Below, one piece after another: positions 5,881 to 6,285 of a stretch of 6,285 nucleotides of DNA. Positions within the stretch are counted from its first letter, which is position 1; every line of letters begins with the position of its first letter. A program made the position numbers and the translations under genes. A model generated the notes under the pieces. It was given only the letters and a program-made list of their open reading frames with translations. It was not told the origin of the DNA and did no database searches. Origin of the DNA: Rubrobacter sp. (GTDB taxonomy: Bacteria > Actinomycetota > Rubrobacteria > Rubrobacterales > Rubrobacteraceae); the NCBI GenBank assembly GCA_016781725.1, contig JADDPU010000352.1:1-6285 (forward strand), written 5' to 3'.

Positions 5881-6065
5881 TCGGGCGAGACCAGGGTCTC
5901 GACCCAGCTCACGTCGACGCCCATCCTCCCGGCGATCTCCTCGTCGGAGAGCCCGAGGCGCCGCAAGCGCTCGACCTCCTCGGCCAGACAGAGTTCGCCT
6001 TGGTCCTCCACGTACGCTCGCCGTCCTTTCAGAGCCAGTCTACTGTGACGGTCAGAGGGTAGCAT
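5871..6065 (-). CDS. small helix-turn-helix-like protein, function unknown
   Basis: A protein of up to 64 residues. The C-terminal half (about residues 28-59, with LRRLGLSDEEIAGRMGV at 34-50) resembles a helix-turn-helix of the sigma-70 region 4 or Trp-repressor-like kind: a leucine-rich helix, the pattern LSDEEIAGRMGV, then a recognition-helix-like DVSWVETLV. No other domain is seen, so it could bind DNA or a protein partner. The start is uncertain. The ATG at 6065 has no ribosome site in front of it. A GTG at 6011 would give 46 residues and has AAAGGA (6029-6024) 12 bases upstream, rather far. A TTG at 5966 has a good AGGAGGT but would leave only 31 residues and cut into the fold. It lies 23 bases after the LysM gene in the same direction and may be co-transcribed with it. 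I do not recognise a named family. Confidence 0.6.
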   Translation of the reverse strand: MLPSDRHSRLALKGRRAYVEDQGELCLAEEVERLRRLGLSDEEIAGRMGVDVSWVETLVSPEGD

Positions 6066-6088
6066 GCGGCGCGGGTGCGGACGGGTCG

Positions 6089-6285
6089 CTAGAGGGCCGG
6101 GGGCACCTCCAGGGTCATGCCCGGGTGGATTGTGGATCCGGAGAGGTCGTTAGCCTCGCGGATGGCCTCCAACTTGGGCCTCGGGTCCTCCCCTGGCAGG
6201 GTGTTCTCCTCGGCGATCTCCCAGAGCGTCTCTCCGGGCGCGACCGTGTAACGCACGGTCTGCGGCCCGGCCCCGGCCCCACTGC
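6089..6285 (-). CDS. LysM-domain protein, C-terminal part (5' end outside the window)
   Basis: An open frame enters from the right edge and ends with TAG at 6091-6089, giving the last 64 residues. After a flexible SGAGAGPQ linker comes a LysM domain: YTVAPGETLWEIAEE, then EDPRPKLEAIREANDL, then IHPGMTLEVPPAL at the C-terminus. LysM binds N-acetylglucosamine polymers such as peptidoglycan, so the protein probably acts at the cell wall. Its N-terminal signal or membrane anchor is not visible. The DPR..EAIREAN centre is longer than the minimal LysM and resembles small actinobacterial and firmicute LysM proteins often found beside lexA (YneA-like cell-division suppressors). That link is a guess until the upstream neighbour is seen. 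The stop is 23 bases before the possible start of the small helix-turn-helix gene. Confidence 0.85.
   Translation of the reverse strand, partial: SGAGAGPQTVRYTVAPGETLWEIAEENTLPGEDPRPKLEAIREANDLSGSTIHPGMTLEVPPAL

Noticed and set aside
6046..6054. Small palindrome TGACGGTCA near the start of the small helix-turn-helix gene
   Set aside because: Only four bases per arm; expected by chance, and no matching promoter spacing was found.

Overview
The window is high-G+C DNA (roughly two-thirds G+C by eye) packed with genes and short intergenic gaps. Shine-Dalgarno sites are clear, GTG and TTG starts occur, and the lysine-pathway genes are of Gram-positive type. The proteins and the unusual mix of high G+C with many ATA (Ile) and AGG (Arg) codons suggest an actinobacterium-like lineage, possibly a Rubrobacter relative. 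That assignment is inference from style, not a database match.

Region 1 (178-3087, + strand) is a three-gene operon for the start of the aspartate/lysine/diaminopimelate pathway: lysC (aspartate kinase), dapA (4-hydroxy-tetrahydrodipicolinate synthase) and dapB (4-hydroxy-tetrahydrodipicolinate reductase). lysC and dapA overlap by 8 bases, dapA and dapB by 4. Aspartate-semialdehyde dehydrogenase (asd), which acts between LysC and DapA, is not in the window. lysC appears to start at a TTG behind a perfect AGGAGG. It also carries a second in-frame TTG behind GGAGGT at the exact domain boundary, so it probably makes a full-length alpha chain and a separate regulatory beta chain.

Region 2 (3102-3875, - strand) converges on dapB and encodes a LOG/TIGR00730-type Rossmann-fold protein. 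A ~107-base divergent promoter region (3876-3982) separates it from region 3.

Region 3 (3983-5863, + strand) is a cytoplasmic S9-family serine peptidase with a beta-propeller and an alpha/beta-hydrolase domain; the complete catalytic triad is visible.

Region 4 (5871-6285, - strand) converges on the peptidase gene. It holds a small helix-turn-helix-like protein and, upstream of it in the same direction, the C-terminal end of a LysM-domain protein cut by the window edge. A compact hairpin covers the stop codons of both convergent genes.

I see no mobile element, CRISPR array, tRNA, rRNA or convincing novel system. The most interesting items are the alternative internal start in lysC, the altered effector-site residues in LysC and DapA, and the shared stop-codon hairpin at 5862-5880.
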